From the IMG/VR virus record IMGVR_UViG_3300030106_001011, positions 714-23,685 of that record: a DNA stretch of 22,972 nucleotides. One strand, written 5' to 3'. Shown piece after piece: positions 8,444-13,637 of this stretch. This DNA is from a virus. Every line of letters begins with the position of its first letter. Position 1 is the stretch's first letter. A program made the translations under genes and the position numbers. The notes beneath the pieces were generated by a model. The model searched no databases, had not been told where the DNA came from, and saw nothing but the letters and a program-made list of their open reading frames with translations.

Positions 8444-8589
8444 TACTTATTAAATATCCTATCCCAGTTATCATCAAACTGTTTTTTAGACACAGATTGT
8501 TTTCTAGGTCTTGAACCTTTACCAATACGACCACCATTCTTCTTATTAGTCATAAGAACTGGCTTTTCATTACTTCCTAACTGTGGCAT
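8443..8589 (-). CDS. Small basic protein upstream of iscU
   Basis: A 48-residue Lys/Arg/Asn-rich protein starting MPQLGSNEKPVLMTNKK. I chose the ATG at 8589, two bases after the stop of the previous gene, over a longer frame that runs back into that gene. Its TAA overlaps the iscU ATG by one base. No known domain; the charged composition resembles the neighbouring small proteins, several of which may bind DNA or serve as minor head components. Confidence 0.6.
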   Translation of the reverse strand: MPQLGSNEKPVLMTNKKNGGRIGKGSRPRKQSVSKKQFDDNWDRIFNK

Positions 8590-8590
8590 C

Positions 8591-8923
8591 TTACCATTTA
8601 ACTTTATTAGCCCACCATGCAGCAGACATTTTACCACGAGCAATATTTTTAGCGTGACGAGCTTTAAAAGATTTACGTTTTGCTTTCATACGAGCAGACT
8701 CACCTTTTTTAGGTTTACCTGCTGTACCTTTAACTGTACCAACTTTTTTTCCTTGTTGTCCGAAGCGAATAGTTTTTATCTTATCCCCTTCTTTTGCAAC
8801 AACAATGTGAGACTTCGTTGGATGATTAGGAGTACGTTTAGGTTTGTTATAACCACTTACTCCTGCTCGTTTTAAACGTGAGTCTTTAGCTTTACCACCT
8901 TTTTTATAATCTTCTCTCATCAT
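8591..8923 (-). CDS. Basic protein of a conserved marine-phage family (DUF6321-like)
   Basis: A 110-residue very basic protein with LKRAGVSGYNKPKRTPNHP, then KSHIVVAKEGDKIKTIRFGQQG and a C-terminal KSFKARHAKNIARGKMSAAWW. This pattern recurs in marine phages and some large viruses; I recall it as DUF6321 but cannot confirm the number. The middle forms a short beta segment and the rest is Lys/Arg-rich. Function unknown; charge and late-operon position fit a DNA- or head-associated protein. Start is the first of two adjacent ATGs just after the preceding stop. Confidence 0.72.
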   Translation of the reverse strand: MMREDYKKGGKAKDSRLKRAGVSGYNKPKRTPNHPTKSHIVVAKEGDKIKTIRFGQQGKKVGTVKGTAGKPKKGESARMKAKRKSFKARHAKNIARGKMSAAWWANKVKW

Positions 8924-8924
8924 A

Positions 8925-9050
8925 TTAGAATGGTTCTTTTGTAATATTTTTAATATTATGTTTTATATTGTTGTATGTTTCAGGCTTAAACTTTTTTAAA
9001 CCAAGACCAGTAATAACTAGTAACACAACTAGAAAAATAAATATATCCAT
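8925..9050 (-). CDS. Small single-pass membrane protein
   Basis: A 41-residue protein, MDIFIFLVVLLVITGLG then a basic tail. The first ~17 residues form one membrane helix, followed by a Lys-rich cytoplasmic-type segment. The strong AAGGAGAT ribosome site before the ATG at 9050 decides the start against a longer frame. The size and late position would allow a holin-like or membrane-anchoring role, but nothing specific shows it. Confidence 0.6.
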   Translation of the reverse strand: MDIFIFLVVLLVITGLGLKKFKPETYNNIKHNIKNITKEPF

Positions 9051-9054
9051 ATTA

Positions 9055-9312
9055 TTATCTCCTTTTCTTTTTAGTTTTAGTTTTACGATGTAAGCCATGT
9101 TGAGCATGTTGCTTACCCTTTGCAGTGGCTTCTCTCTTCTTTTTATTTGCAGCAGCTAACTTACGTCTACCGGCTGCAGTTGATTTAAGTTTTTTAATCT
9201 TTGCAGATGGAGCATAGACCTCTCCAGTTTCAGAAGATTTCTTTCCACTGGGAGTTCTCCATTTCTGTTTTGTCCATTTCTTTAAAGACCTTTGAGATTT
9301 TTTAAGTGCCAT
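9055..9312 (-). CDS. Small basic protein, DUF5872-like
   Basis: An 85-residue protein starting MALKKSQRSLKKWTKQKWR, followed by a short TPSGKKSSETGEVYAP segment and an Ala/Lys-rich helix ending in a Lys/Arg tail. The KSQRSLKKWTKQKWRT opening matches my memory of DUF5872, a family in marine phages and algal viruses. Function unknown. It overlaps the upstream 227-aa gene's stop by one base (TAATG), so it is coupled to it. Confidence 0.68.
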   Translation of the reverse strand: MALKKSQRSLKKWTKQKWRTPSGKKSSETGEVYAPSAKIKKLKSTAAGRRKLAAANKKKREATAKGKQHAQHGLHRKTKTKKKRR

Positions 9313-9995
9313 TATTTATCCTTTTCACTATATAAATTATTAAAAGTTATTTCTGGATTCATATAACTTTCGTGTCCTTCTGCAGAATGTAACCACTGGG
9401 AAGGGATAAAGTCTGGTGGTCCTTCACCAGTTGCCCACAACGCAGGGTTAGTAACTCTAACTCTGTTATTGGGTAATGCAATAATATTTCCTTTCCAAGG
9501 ACAATCTTCTGTAATATATAGTACGTGAGACTGTTTATGTTGTGCCGGGTCGTCAGCAATACTGTTATCGGTGTAGTCTACAGTAAACAAATATCTTGCT
9601 GTGTAGAACTCATTTGCAATTTTAGCAATCCAAGGTGATGAACTTGTTCTATCTAAAACCACAACTGAGTGTGTTCTAGCTTCACAATCCCAAGGCTGCA
9701 CCAAATGATTTTCCATTGGTTCTGCCCATTCATCCATAGGTATGTCAGCTACTAAACCTTGTATGGGCATCCTAGCCCACATAGCTCCACCATGAATATT
9801 ACCTTCTTCCCAATCATCTCGGTCTACTTCATTTCCAGTAAATACTACTTGAAAACTAAGAGACCTATCAGGTATTGTGTTTACTGCTATTGCTAGTGCA
9901 TGAATAAACTCACCATGATATTTTAAATGATTGTGTGTAAACTCCCTCCTTACCCAACATGGAAAGTGAGGAATATTACTCATTAAGAAAGACAT
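9312..9995 (-). CDS. Conserved late protein of unknown function
   Basis: A 227-residue soluble protein rich in Trp, His, Pro and acidic residues, mostly beta-like. It has no signal peptide, membrane segment or enzymatic motif I recognise. Its codon use looks like that of its neighbours. It sits between small basic proteins in the late operon, directly after the stop of the 44-aa gene (TAA immediately followed by ATG), with an AAAGG ribosome site. Related proteins appear to occur in marine podoviruses in the same place, but the role (head accessory or host takeover) is open. Confidence 0.7.
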   Translation of the reverse strand: MSFLMSNIPHFPCWVRREFTHNHLKYHGEFIHALAIAVNTIPDRSLSFQVVFTGNEVDRDDWEEGNIHGGAMWARMPIQGLVADIPMDEWAEPMENHLVQPWDCEARTHSVVVLDRTSSSPWIAKIANEFYTARYLFTVDYTDNSIADDPAQHKQSHVLYITEDCPWKGNIIALPNNRVRVTNPALWATGEGPPDFIPSQWLHSAEGHESYMNPEITFNNLYSEKDK

Positions 9996-10130
9996 TTAAC
10001 CTTTCTTCTTCTTACGAGTAGCTTTCCTTTTAACTACTCTTTTAGCTCCCCCTTTAGACATACTTTTCTTTTTTTTAGCTCCACCTTTAGCGTAGCCTTT
10101 TCTCATTTTATGCTGTGGTGTATGTGGCAT
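9996..10130 (-). CDS. Tiny Lys-rich protein with repeated KGGAK
   Basis: A 44-residue protein, MPHTPQHKMRKGYAKGGAKK at the start, with two KGGAK repeats and a Lys/Arg tail. A strong AAGGAG ribosome site precedes the ATG, and its TAA abuts the next gene's ATG, which supports real translation. The composition suggests nucleic acid binding. It belongs to the run of small basic proteins in this operon; nothing more specific can be read. Confidence 0.62.
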   Translation of the reverse strand: MPHTPQHKMRKGYAKGGAKKKKSMSKGGAKRVVKRKATRKKKKG

Positions 10131-10155
10131 TATATGCTCCTTACATTAGTTAATA

Positions 10156-10452
10156 TTAAGTCTTGCGACCATGTTGTTTTCGGATAGCTTCTTTTCCTTT
10201 CTTAGCTATCTGAGCCTGTGTAGCTTTACCTGCTACTTTAGCACGTTGTTCTAATACTGTCAATATCTGTATCTTACGTGCAAAAGGTTTTTTAATTCGT
10301 TTTACTTTGGCTACTGTAGCTCTGGCATCAGCCGGAGTTGCAAACTTAATTGATACAGTATCCTTTGGATTCTCGTCTGTGTATAGTCTTCTTCCACTAC
10401 CCTTAGGTTTTTTACCTGTTCCTTTCTTAGGGTCTCTTTTCTTTTTAGTCAT
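10156..10452 (-). CDS. Basic protein of a conserved marine-virus family
   Basis: A 98-residue protein: a Lys/Gly-rich N-terminus (PKKGTGKKPKGSGRRLYTDE), a central segment with TVSIKFATPADARATVAKV, and a basic helical C-terminus. The GSGRRLYTDENPKDTVSIKF signature recurs in marine phages and algal viruses; the domain number is not certain to me. The ATG overlaps the preceding stop (ATGA). It may bind DNA or participate in head maturation. Function unknown. Confidence 0.68.
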   Translation of the reverse strand: MTKKKRDPKKGTGKKPKGSGRRLYTDENPKDTVSIKFATPADARATVAKVKRIKKPFARKIQILTVLEQRAKVAGKATQAQIAKKGKEAIRKQHGRKT

Positions 10453-10571
10453 GACTGTAAATTATAAATAATTAATAATATGAATATTGCTCCGAGTACT
10501 GGTGGTAGTGTAGGTAAGAACACCATGTACCATAAAGGTCTACTAAGTAGCTTACGATTTGTATCCTCCAC
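10449..10571 (-). CDS. Small membrane protein, start uncertain
   Basis: The C-terminal 25 residues (MVFLPTLPPVLGAIF onward) form one membrane helix, preceded by a short charged, Trp-containing stretch. The stop overlaps the next ATG as ATGA, which supports a real gene. The start is unclear: GTG at 10571 gives 40 residues; ATG at 10526 gives 25; GTG at 10637 gives 62 but overlaps the upstream gene heavily. Function unknown. Confidence 0.5.
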   Translation of the reverse strand: MEDTNRKLLSRPLWYMVFLPTLPPVLGAIFILLIIYNLQS

Positions 10572-10752
10572 CTGCTGCTTTGTATTGTTTTGCAAGCATC
10601 TGTGCTTTTCTTGCACTCCATTGTCCGGGTCTTCCACCTTTACTCCCTGCTTTAATTTTATTAAATAATCTTTTACGCATAGTAGGTTTCGTATAGTTAC
10701 CTGCTTTGTTTACTGTAGATTTCTTTTTAGTTGTTGTTTTCTTTCTTGGCAT
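10552..10752 (-). CDS. Small basic protein with AGSKGGRPGQWSARKAQ motif
   Basis: A 66-residue protein with an N-terminus of Lys/Thr (MPRKKTTTKKKST), then PTMRKRLFNKIKAGSKGGRP and a C-terminal ARKAQMLAKQYKAAGGGYKS. This tail is recurrent in marine phage late operons. AAGGA precedes the ATG. The charge again suggests DNA or head binding. It is the second gene of the late operon after the small terminase subunit. Function unknown. Confidence 0.68.
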   Translation of the reverse strand: MPRKKTTTKKKSTVNKAGNYTKPTMRKRLFNKIKAGSKGGRPGQWSARKAQMLAKQYKAAGGGYKS

Positions 10753-10796
10753 TGTTCTTCCTTCGCTTTTGCATTAGATGCTCCCACATAATATTG

Positions 10797-11252
10797 TTAG
10801 CATCCAACTTCTGTTTCATCGTAGCTGTCTTCTTCTTCATATTCTATTTCTTCAGCATCTATTGTTACAGGAGCTTTATCTGGTAATATAAAGATACCAC
10901 TAGATGCTTGCATATTAATATCTAACTTCTCAGACTTTGACACTCCTACACGGTCTAATAAAGACTGTGCAGCTACCAGTTTATTACTAGCCTGAGGTAT
11001 TGGTTTATCCGAATCCATGATTTCTAAGAGCTTAAAAGCTGCCTTAGGTGCATTATGAGCTAGTACATCCTTAGTTAACTCTAAGACTTCGTTCTTTAAA
11101 GACTTTAAAACCTGATAATGTCCACCAGAATAACCTGCTAAAGCTGCTGCAGCCTTTGCATCTCCTTGTGTTTCTACAAGATTGTCTAAAAATAATTGTT
11201 GTTTGTCTGTAAGCTTTCTAGCTTGTTGAGTTGTGGGTATAATACTGCTCAT
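10797..11252 (-). CDS. terS: Terminase small subunit
   Basis: A 151-residue protein. The N-terminal ~60 residues hold the pattern of phage small terminases: LTDKQQLFLDNLVETQGDAK followed by AAALAGYSGGHYQVLKSL, a helix-turn-helix that binds the packaging site. A helical oligomerisation part and an acidic C-terminal tail (EEIEYEEEDSYDE) follow; the tail is the usual contact for the large subunit. As first gene of the leftward operon it lies just after promoter 11260-11287. There is no ribosome site before the ATG, and the -10 box ends 7 bases upstream, so the mRNA may start at or next to the ATG. Confidence 0.75.
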   Translation of the reverse strand: MSSIIPTTQQARKLTDKQQLFLDNLVETQGDAKAAAALAGYSGGHYQVLKSLKNEVLELTKDVLAHNAPKAAFKLLEIMDSDKPIPQASNKLVAAQSLLDRVGVSKSEKLDINMQASSGIFILPDKAPVTIDAEEIEYEEEDSYDETEVGC

Positions 11253-11259
11253 GTAAACT

Positions 11260-11287
11260 AGTATAAGGTGCTATGAAAAAAAGTCAA
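11260..11287 (-). promoter_or_regulatory. Leftward late promoter
   Basis: On the minus strand, TTGACT (11287-11282) and TATACT (11265-11260) are separated by 16 bases, a good sigma-70-like promoter. It lies upstream of terS, the first gene of the late operon. The predicted start falls at about 11253, next to the ATG. Its -35 box overlaps one half of the dyad GTCAAG-AAGGA-CTTGAC (11283-11299), whose other half carries the rightward -35 box. Confidence 0.65.
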
Positions 11288-11294
11288 GAAGGAC

Positions 11295-11323
11295 TTGACA
11301 AAAAGCTCTCTGGACTGTAGAAT
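11295..11323 (+). promoter_or_regulatory. Rightward promoter into the inverted-repeat region
   Basis: TTGACA (11295-11300), 17 bases, TAGAAT (11318-11323): near-consensus. Transcription would start at about 11330 and run rightward through the left arm of the large inverted repeat, producing RNA complementary to the mRNA of the right-arm genes. No gene is seen on the plus strand until 12282, so its product is probably non-coding or a long leader. It shares a dyad with the leftward promoter. Confidence 0.6.
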
Positions 11324-11459
11324 GAGGCTTGTCCGGTAGGCAGGTTAGCACCTACAGGATACCCACCACTATATAGTCTTTAAAGCCCGACATTTCTGGT
11401 TTACACCCCAAACAGCAAAAAATATATAACCACACCATAGATATATATGGAGGGTGGTA

Positions 11460-12174
11460 TGGTCTCCTGCGTACCCATAGACTATTCGGGATATGAAAGG
11501 CGATAGGACCAAATAGATATTGATATTCAAACTCTCAGGAGAATTCAGGTCTATATAGAACAGAGATGTGTCACGATAGACTTTGGGGAACGACCATATA
11601 TTGTAAAGTCCACTAGCTTTTTGGAATTTCGTAGACTTGATAGGACTCAGATGGTGCAAGGCAAGCTCTTAATCTTGTGACTAGGCTCTCCCTAGGCAGT
11701 GATGTCTATCAATATAATAATTCTTAGCAAGTCTTCTCCTTTTTTAATAGCTTGCTGGACCTTCAAGTGTGTTTCACTTTCAAAAACTATCTAGTTTACA
11801 AAATCTACAAAGTTAATAAACATATATAAAATTATTATTAAACTAAAAACTTCATAAACTTCAAAGGGTTAGATAGTTTTTGTTTGAATTCATATTACCA
11901 CTTCGTATCCATATTATAAGTTCCTTACGCTGATTATTGTACATCATTATAAGAGCAAGCTAGACATCCTTCGATTGCACTCCATCAACTGCTATCGCAT
12001 GCTAACTTTTACGCTTCTAGAACAAAAAGTCCTTTGTGCGTTCTGAAATCCTTGTATCACTAAGCCCTAAGCCCTGTCTTGAAACTCAAAGAGTTTGCGT
12101 GTTTCTCAAACGTAAAAAGTTTCATATATATTCTCCCTGTATCTTTATTATTAATTTACATGAAACCAAAAAGC
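11460..12174 (-). pseudogene. Left arm: non-coding inverted counterpart of the two right-arm genes
   Basis: Read leftward, this arm keeps both ribosome sites and start regions of the right-arm genes (ACAGGGAGAATAT at 12140-12128; TTATAATATGGATAC at 11919-11905), but the first frame closes after 21 codons and the second after 5. A leftover frame at 11369-11659 still reads FQKASGL, PKVYRD and DLNS as in the right-arm protein. It may be a decayed inverted duplicate, an antisense RNA source transcribed rightward, or both. The block-and-spacer pattern is not what uniform decay gives. Confidence 0.6.
11781..11882. repeat. Side-branch hairpin inside the left arm
   Basis: CAAAAACTATCTA (11781-11793) is perfectly complementary to TAGATAGTTTTTG (11870-11882), a 13-bp stem enclosing 76 very AT-rich bases with a further internal inverted repeat (TTAATAA/TTATTAA). 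It accounts almost exactly for the extra length of the left arm relative to the right arm between paired blocks 11905-11919 and 11770-11779. Confidence 0.75.
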
Positions 12175-12185
12175 GTCACAAGAGT

Positions 12186-12234
12186 CAAGAGCCTGTAACA
12201 GCTAAAGCTTAACAGGCTCTAAACACTGCTCTTG
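12186..12234. other. Apical hairpin with a competing alternative stem
   Basis: AGAGCCTGT (12188-12196) pairs with ACAGGCTCT (12212-12220), with an inner AGC-TAAA-GCT stem, closing the rod. ACAAGAG (12178-12184) pairs with CTCTTGT (12229-12235) just below. Alternatively CAAGAGC (12186-12192) could pair with GCTCTTG (12228-12234), which excludes the first stem. No U-run follows, so it is not an ordinary terminator. Confidence 0.6.
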
Positions 12235-12260
12235 TTAGCTTTTTGTCTCCATGTTATAGT
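12232..12260 (+). promoter_or_regulatory. Promoter for the right-arm genes
   Basis: TTGTTA (12232-12237), 17 bases, TATAGT (12255-12260). Transcription would start near 12267, just before the GGGAGA ribosome site of the first right-arm gene. The matching left-arm position on the minus strand has a weaker -10 (TAAATT), in line with loss of that copy's expression. Confidence 0.5.
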
Positions 12261-12281
12261 ATTGTAAACAGGGAGAATATT

Positions 12282-12464
12282 ATGATACTAATTACCTTTA
12301 AGAACCAAGAAACTTATGAGTTTCAAGACAGTTTTATGGCAAAGTGCTTCATAGGATTTCAATCCACACAAAGCATTTCTGTTGTAAAAGTTAGATGCGA
12401 TAGGGCATCTGATTACGTGGCAATCGAAGAATATCTTAGATTGCTTAATAATAATATCCAATAA
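12282..12464 (+). CDS. Small protein on the right arm of the inverted repeat
   Basis: A 60-residue protein, MILITFKNQETYEFQDSFMA at the start, with an alternating strand pattern followed by a helical end (AIEEYLRLLNNNIQ). GGGAGA stands 5 bases before the ATG at 12282, which I prefer to an upstream in-frame ATG lacking a ribosome site. It is the first gene after the apex promoter, followed by the 91-aa gene with an 17-base gap. No family recognised. Much of its coding sequence is complementary, in blocks, to the left arm, so its mRNA could pair with RNA from that arm. Confidence 0.6.
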   Translation: MILITFKNQETYEFQDSFMAKCFIGFQSTQSISVVKVRCDRASDYVAIEEYLRLLNNNIQ

Positions 12465-12481
12465 AACTAAGGAGTTATAAT

Positions 12482-12757
12482 ATGGATACTACGTTCGACA
12501 TGAAAAAAGTGAAACAGGAAACACTTGAAGGTCCTGCAACCTATAATCAATGTAATGGACTTGCTAAGAAGTTCTCATATGGATTAAAGGGAAAAGAATG
12601 GGGAGAGTCCTATTCTAGAATAAGAGCTTGCTTGCTTGAAGAAAGAGCCGAAGGAAGACTTACTTTCCAAAAAGCTAGTGGACTTTTCGGGAAAACAAAG
12701 CTCCCCAAAGTCTATCGTGACAAAATACAAAAATATCTAGACCTGAATTCTGGATAG
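12482..12757 (+). CDS. Small basic helical protein on the right arm
   Basis: A 91-residue protein with QCNGLAKKFSYGLKGKEWG, then a helical region with RIRACLLEERAEGRLTFQKA and a C-terminus SGLFGKTKLPKVYRDKIQKY. AAGGAG precedes the ATG by 7 bases. The pattern suggests a small DNA- or RNA-binding or regulatory protein, but I do not recognise the family. It ends shortly before two tandem terminators, making a two-gene operon with the 60-aa gene. Long stretches (22 and 20 bp) of its 3' half are perfectly complementary to the left arm. Confidence 0.68.
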   Translation: MDTTFDMKKVKQETLEGPATYNQCNGLAKKFSYGLKGKEWGESYSRIRACLLEERAEGRLTFQKASGLFGKTKLPKVYRDKIQKYLDLNSG

Positions 12758-12774
12758 TTTGTAACTAAGAAAAG

Positions 12775-12803
12775 AGCTAGGTCCTATCGCCTAGCTTTTT
12801 TTT
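12775..12803 (+). terminator. Rho-independent terminator 1
   Basis: AGCTAGG (12775-12781), 8-base loop, CCTAGCT (12790-12796), followed by a run of eight Ts beginning with the last stem base. It ends the two-gene right-arm operon. Its loop and part of its stem (12780-12792) are also complementary to left-arm bases 11498-11510, so pairing with the left arm would compete with the terminator. Confidence 0.85.
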
Positions 12804-12823
12804 GTCTATGGGTACTGAGTAGG

Positions 12824-12851
12824 CTTGGCATTCGCCAAGTCTTCTTTTTTT
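12824..12851 (+). terminator. Rho-independent terminator 2
   Basis: CTTGGC (12824-12829), loop ATTC, GCCAAG (12834-12839), then TCTTCTTTTTTT. It comes 20 bases after terminator 1. The segment 12816-12851 is exactly the 36-base piece that the right arm has and the left arm lacks between two otherwise collinear complementary blocks. Confidence 0.85.
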
Positions 12852-12913
12852 GCAGGAGACCAACCATACTTAATATTACTTTAGAGTATTCCATATACTT
12901 CAGTATACAGTAG

Positions 12914-13041
12914 GGGGCAACAGGTGGAGGGCATACTGTGGATAAGTTGTATATAAGTTGTATATAACCTGTATATAACCTGTATATATCCTGTGGATAA
13001 CTTTCGTATTTATATATAATAGAGGGGCAACAGATGGAGGG
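12914..13041. other. Probable replication origin: phased DnaA-box array
   Basis: Two exact DnaA boxes TGTGGATAA (12937-12945 and 12992-13000) flank four related sequences (TGTATATAA three times, TGTATATAT once), starting at 12948, 12959, 12970 and 12981: six boxes exactly 11 bp apart, on nearly the same face of the helix. A very AT-rich stretch follows (13007-13020). The whole is bracketed by two 18-bp near-identical repeats beginning GGGGCAACAG (12914-12931 and 13024-13041, one mismatch), 110 bp apart, i.e. ten 11-bp steps. A DnaA-like host initiator or a phage protein could bind here and melt the AT-rich part. Confidence 0.65.
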
Positions 13042-13050
13042 AATTAAAAC

Positions 13051-13101
13051 TGTACCTTTGCCTACTGTACCTTACTAAACTATGTACCTATATCTGTACC
13101 T
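13051..13101. repeat. Four TGTACCT repeats upstream of the early promoter
   Basis: TGTACCT occurs at 13051-13057, 13066-13072, 13083-13089 and 13095-13101 in the same orientation, spaced 15, 17 and 12 bases. They lie between the origin-like array and the first early promoter, so they may be binding sites of an activator, repressor or initiator. The rest of 12863-13150 shows no gene. Confidence 0.5.
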
Positions 13102-13150
13102 TTTATAGTATAGTAGTCTTCAAACTATTAAGATAATTGATATAATAGAC

Positions 13151-13180
13151 TTGACAAGATTGTGGCGTTCGGGTTAAACT
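13151..13180 (+). promoter_or_regulatory. Early promoter 1
   Basis: TTGACA (13151-13156), 17 bases, TTAAAC (13174-13179). The -35 region contains a dyad ACAA-GA-TTGT (13154-13163). It resembles promoter 2 at 13842: both share an upstream ATATAATAGA-like element, CTTGACAAG at the -35, and a leader ending in ACCTGAGGAGGT. The leader has a small hairpin (CGGGG, CAGA, CCTCG). Confidence 0.6.
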
Positions 13181-13242
13181 TTAAAGCGTTCGGGGCAGAC
13201 CTCGGACATTTGTTTAAATATAATAACCTGAGGAGGTTTAAT

Positions 13243-13542
13243 ATGTCAAAAGTAAATATTGGTTCACATAAAGTAAACGAAGTAGTAGTTTCTAATCATG
13301 TACACAGAGATGATAAAGGACATGGTTGGTTTGTTACTAAAGATATTTTAGTGATTAATGAAGAAGGCGAAGAAGTATTATGTATTACTTTGTTTGCTGA
13401 ACACTTAAATCAATTAAAATTTAAAACTGTTGAGTCTTATGAGGGCAGGGAAGATGATATAGTTACTAAACGCTTTGGTGAAACTTTAATAGATGATTTA
13501 ACTAAAGATGATATTATTGCAAGAGCAAAGGAGAATTCATAA
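13243..13542 (+). CDS. Small early protein, unknown
   Basis: A 99-residue acidic protein, MSKVNIGSHKVNEVVVSNHV at the start, with mixed strands and helices and no membrane segment. I chose the ATG at 13243 because TGAGGAGG stands 6 bases upstream; a longer frame from 13162 would start inside the promoter. It is the first gene of the early region. Its stop overlaps the next ATG (TAATG). I do not recognise a family; first-expressed genes of this kind often act on host functions, but that is only a general expectation. Confidence 0.65.
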   Translation: MSKVNIGSHKVNEVVVSNHVHRDDKGHGWFVTKDILVINEEGEEVLCITLFAEHLNQLKFKTVESYEGREDDIVTKRFGETLIDDLTKDDIIARAKENS

Positions 13543-13637
13543 TGGAAAGAATTATTCAAGACTGGGAGCTAGTTAAACAGCTCATAAAAGATATTGAAGA
13601 TAATAGTGATGATGAACTTAACTTCGAGGAGGACTAA
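13542..13637 (+). CDS. Tiny acidic protein
   Basis: A 31-residue protein starting MERIIQDWELVKQLIKDIED and ending in an acidic tail. Its start overlaps the previous stop and its stop overlaps the next start (both TAATG), and its last codons contain the GAGGAGG ribosome site of the next gene. This chain of overlaps supports translation. It may be a small inhibitor-like helix or mainly a coupling element. Function unknown. Confidence 0.5.
   Translation: MERIIQDWELVKQLIKDIEDNSDDELNFEED

Larger units (their letters stand above)
11460..12862. repeat. 1.4-kb imperfect inverted repeat with rod-like folding potential
   Basis: The left arm (11460-12174) is the reverse complement of the right arm (12238-12862) in about 22 collinear blocks of 6-22 bp, roughly 250 matched bases in total. 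Examples (left with right): 11605-11626/12665-12686 (22 bp), 11569-11588/12703-12722 (20), 12074-12088/12317-12331 (15), 11905-11919/12475-12489 (15), 11540-11553/12738-12751 (14). Between blocks the arms are unrelated, but spacer lengths agree (16/16, 15/15, 21/21, 23/23, 5/5). A hairpin at 12188-12220 caps the apex. Extra pieces in one arm are themselves hairpins (11781-11882; 12824-12851). The non-coding stretch 11324-12231 lies mostly within the left arm. Confidence 0.85.

Noticed and set aside
8058-8453. 131-aa plus-strand frame opposite iscU
   Set aside because: It is the antisense shadow of a well-conserved gene, with Ser/Leu-rich composition typical of such frames.
10572-10637. Longer version of the small membrane protein from 10637
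   Set aside because: It starts with GTG deep inside the 66-aa gene, without a ribosome site, and the added residues look like a shadow frame.
11369-11659. A 96-aa minus-strand frame in the left arm
   Set aside because: It keeps fragments of the right-arm 91-aa protein (FQKASGL, PKVYRD, DLNS), but the rest is unrelated, its start is not preceded by a clear ribosome site, and the upstream part is out of register. I treat it as a by-product of the complementary blocks.
11460-12862. Inverted chimera from amplification or misassembly
   Set aside because: Such artefacts give long near-identical arms. Here perfect blocks alternate with unrelated spacers, and the extra pieces are hairpins. It cannot be fully excluded without reads.
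11460-12862. Diversity-generating retroelement or retron
   Set aside because: No reverse transcriptase is present, the differences are not adenine-specific, and the repeats are inverted rather than direct.
12933-13000. CRISPR-like array
   Set aside because: The 11-bp units are too short and have no spacers; the units are DnaA-box variants.
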